Assembly (NCBI GenBank): GCA_002716355.1
Contig: PBAU01000015.1
Coordinates: forward strand, 1-15,233
Origin: a bacterium
GTDB taxonomy: Bacteria; UBP7; UBA6624
Direction: 5' to 3'
Length of the DNA stretch: 15,233 bases
Within the stretch, counting starts at the first letter, position 1; the number at the start of each line of letters is the position of its first letter. The notes under the pieces were generated by a model. The model was not told the origin of the DNA. It ran no database searches and saw only the letters and a program-made list of their open reading frames with translations. Shown in pieces: positions 14,254 through 15,233 of the stretch. Made by a program: the position numbers and the translations under genes.

Positions 14254-15233
14254 TTATTCTATTAAAGCCCGCGCCTGATCAAAATTTTCTAATGCAGATT
14301 GAAACTGGCTATCAATTTTTAAACGATTATAATATAAATAGTCTTTACCCCATAATTGAGATGATAATTCTGATTGTATTCTATTATTAATTATTGTCCA
14401 ATTCAATAACAAGCTATCTTCTGAATAGGTTAAGCTATATTCATCATCATTTTTAACTAATTGATTCAGCCAAACAAAGAATTTTTTTGATTTTAATTCA
14501 CTATTTAGAACAGTAGTATTAAATTGTTCAAAGTTAGCAAATTGATTGTATTGGTCTTTAATTTCTGTTGCATACTTAAATAAATATCTAGCAGGACTAA
14601 ATAATAATTTTTGAGAATCCTTTGTTAACGAAAAATTACTTTCTACAAAGATGTCTGGCGTGATACCCCCACCTCCATACACAGTACGTCCTTTTTTTGT
14701 TTTAAATTCAGGCTTATTATTATCGAGTGAATCACTGTGTTCTCTATTTTCTTTTTCTAAATCCATATAGTATTCATCAATTGCATCAAATGGACGCTGA
14801 ATAAGTCTACCTGATGGTGTATAATATTTTGCAACTGTAATACGTGCAGCTGCGCCATTTTCAAGCATATATTGTCGCTGAACTAATCCTTTACCAAAGC
14901 TTGTTTCTCCAATTACAATACCGCGATCTAAATCTTGTAACCCTCCTGCTATTATTTCGCTAGCGCTTGCAGAGGCACGATTAATTAATACTATAATAGG
15001 GAATTGCTTGTCTGTATAACGTTTTGTTGCAAAGTATACTTTATTAGCATTAGGAATTCTACCTTTTGTAAATAACAAAGTATCTTGCGAATTAACAAAT
15101 AAATCTAGTAGTTGCAATGCTTTATCCATTAAACCACCACCATTATTTCTTAAATCCAACACTAGTTGATTCATACCTATTGATTCTAATGAGTCAATTG
15201 ATGAGGAAATTTCTTTATATGTTTTATCCATAA
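14254..15233 (-). CDS. C-terminal processing protease, S41 family (5' end outside window)
   Basis: Periplasmic serine protease of the CtpA/Prc type, cut by the window edge; 325 C-terminal residues are visible, and the ATG at 15229-15231 is probably an internal methionine. Counting from it, the protease core shows LVLDLRNNGGGLMDKA (23-38), NRASASASEIIAGGLQDLDR with nucleophile S89, and GETSFGKGLVQ with the general base K114. The Ser-Lys spacing of 25 equals that of E. coli Prc (S452/K477). YYTPSGRLIQRP and GGGGITPDIFV are typical of the family. A helical C-terminal extension (about 200-325) follows, as in many Bacteroidetes members. The signal peptide and PDZ domain should lie beyond the window. 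It is co-directional with exbB; a link in function is not shown. Confidence 0.93.
   Translation of the reverse strand, partial: MDKTYKEISSSIDSLESIGMNQLVLDLRNNGGGLMDKALQLLDLFVNSQDTLLFTKGRIPNANKVYFATKRYTDKQFPIIVLINRASASASEIIAGGLQDLDRGIVIGETSFGKGLVQRQYMLENGAAARITVAKYYTPSGRLIQRPFDAIDEYYMDLEKENREHSDSLDNNKPEFKTKKGRTVYGGGGITPDIFVESNFSLTKDSQKLLFSPARYLFKYATEIKDQYNQFANFEQFNTTVLNSELKSKKFFVWLNQLVKNDDEYSLTYSEDSLLLNWTIINNRIQSELSSQLWGKDYLYYNRLKIDSQFQSALENFDQARALIE

Overview
The window is AT-rich, densely packed bacterial DNA in which every large open frame belongs to a recognisable gene. Three features point to the FCB superphylum (Bacteroidetes/Fibrobacteres/Marinimicrobia). The sdhCAB set has a single five-helix, four-histidine SdhC and lacks SdhD. 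There is an ExbB-ExbD-ExbD-TonB cluster. A secreted protein ends in paired dockerin-type repeats of the form DxNxDGxxNxLDVV. The dockerin style and the low GC suggest a marine Marinimicrobia (SAR406)-like organism, but that placement is inference.

Layout. (1) 57-3865, + strand: a tight four-gene operon of MotA-like stator, MotB-like stator with an OmpA domain, a remote FliF (MS-ring)-like protein and a FliG (rotor)-like protein. It is closed by a strong hairpin terminator at 3894-3926, and no other flagellar gene is visible. (2) 3958-5478, - strand: a secreted protein with a C-terminal dockerin module, convergent with the motor operon and sharing its terminator. (3) 5563-8223, - strand: complete pyruvate phosphate dikinase. 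(4) 8224-8394: a divergent intergenic region carrying a perfect 8-5-8 dyad. (5) 8395-12117, + strand: a SpoVG-domain protein with an SSB-type DDDIPF tail, followed by sdhC, sdhA and sdhB (respiratory complex II). (6) 15233-12123, - strand: the C-terminal part of an S41 processing protease, then exbB, two exbD genes and tonB.

How the genes work together. PPDK and succinate dehydrogenase are core carbon and energy metabolism. The ExbB/ExbD/TonB set couples the proton-motive force to outer-membrane transport.

The most interesting part is the first operon. It encodes both halves of a rotary motor: an ion-channel stator that binds peptidoglycan, and a membrane ring base with a FliG-type torque protein. 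The ring protein has lost most of the FliF periplasmic region and gained a coiled coil, yet keeps a FliF-like FliG-binding tail. The FliG-like protein has lost the FliM-binding EHPQ motif and the acidic torque pair while keeping the basic residues. This looks like a reduced or repurposed flagellar-type motor that may run without a flagellum. A second notable point is the SpoVG protein whose C-terminus imitates that of single-stranded DNA-binding protein.
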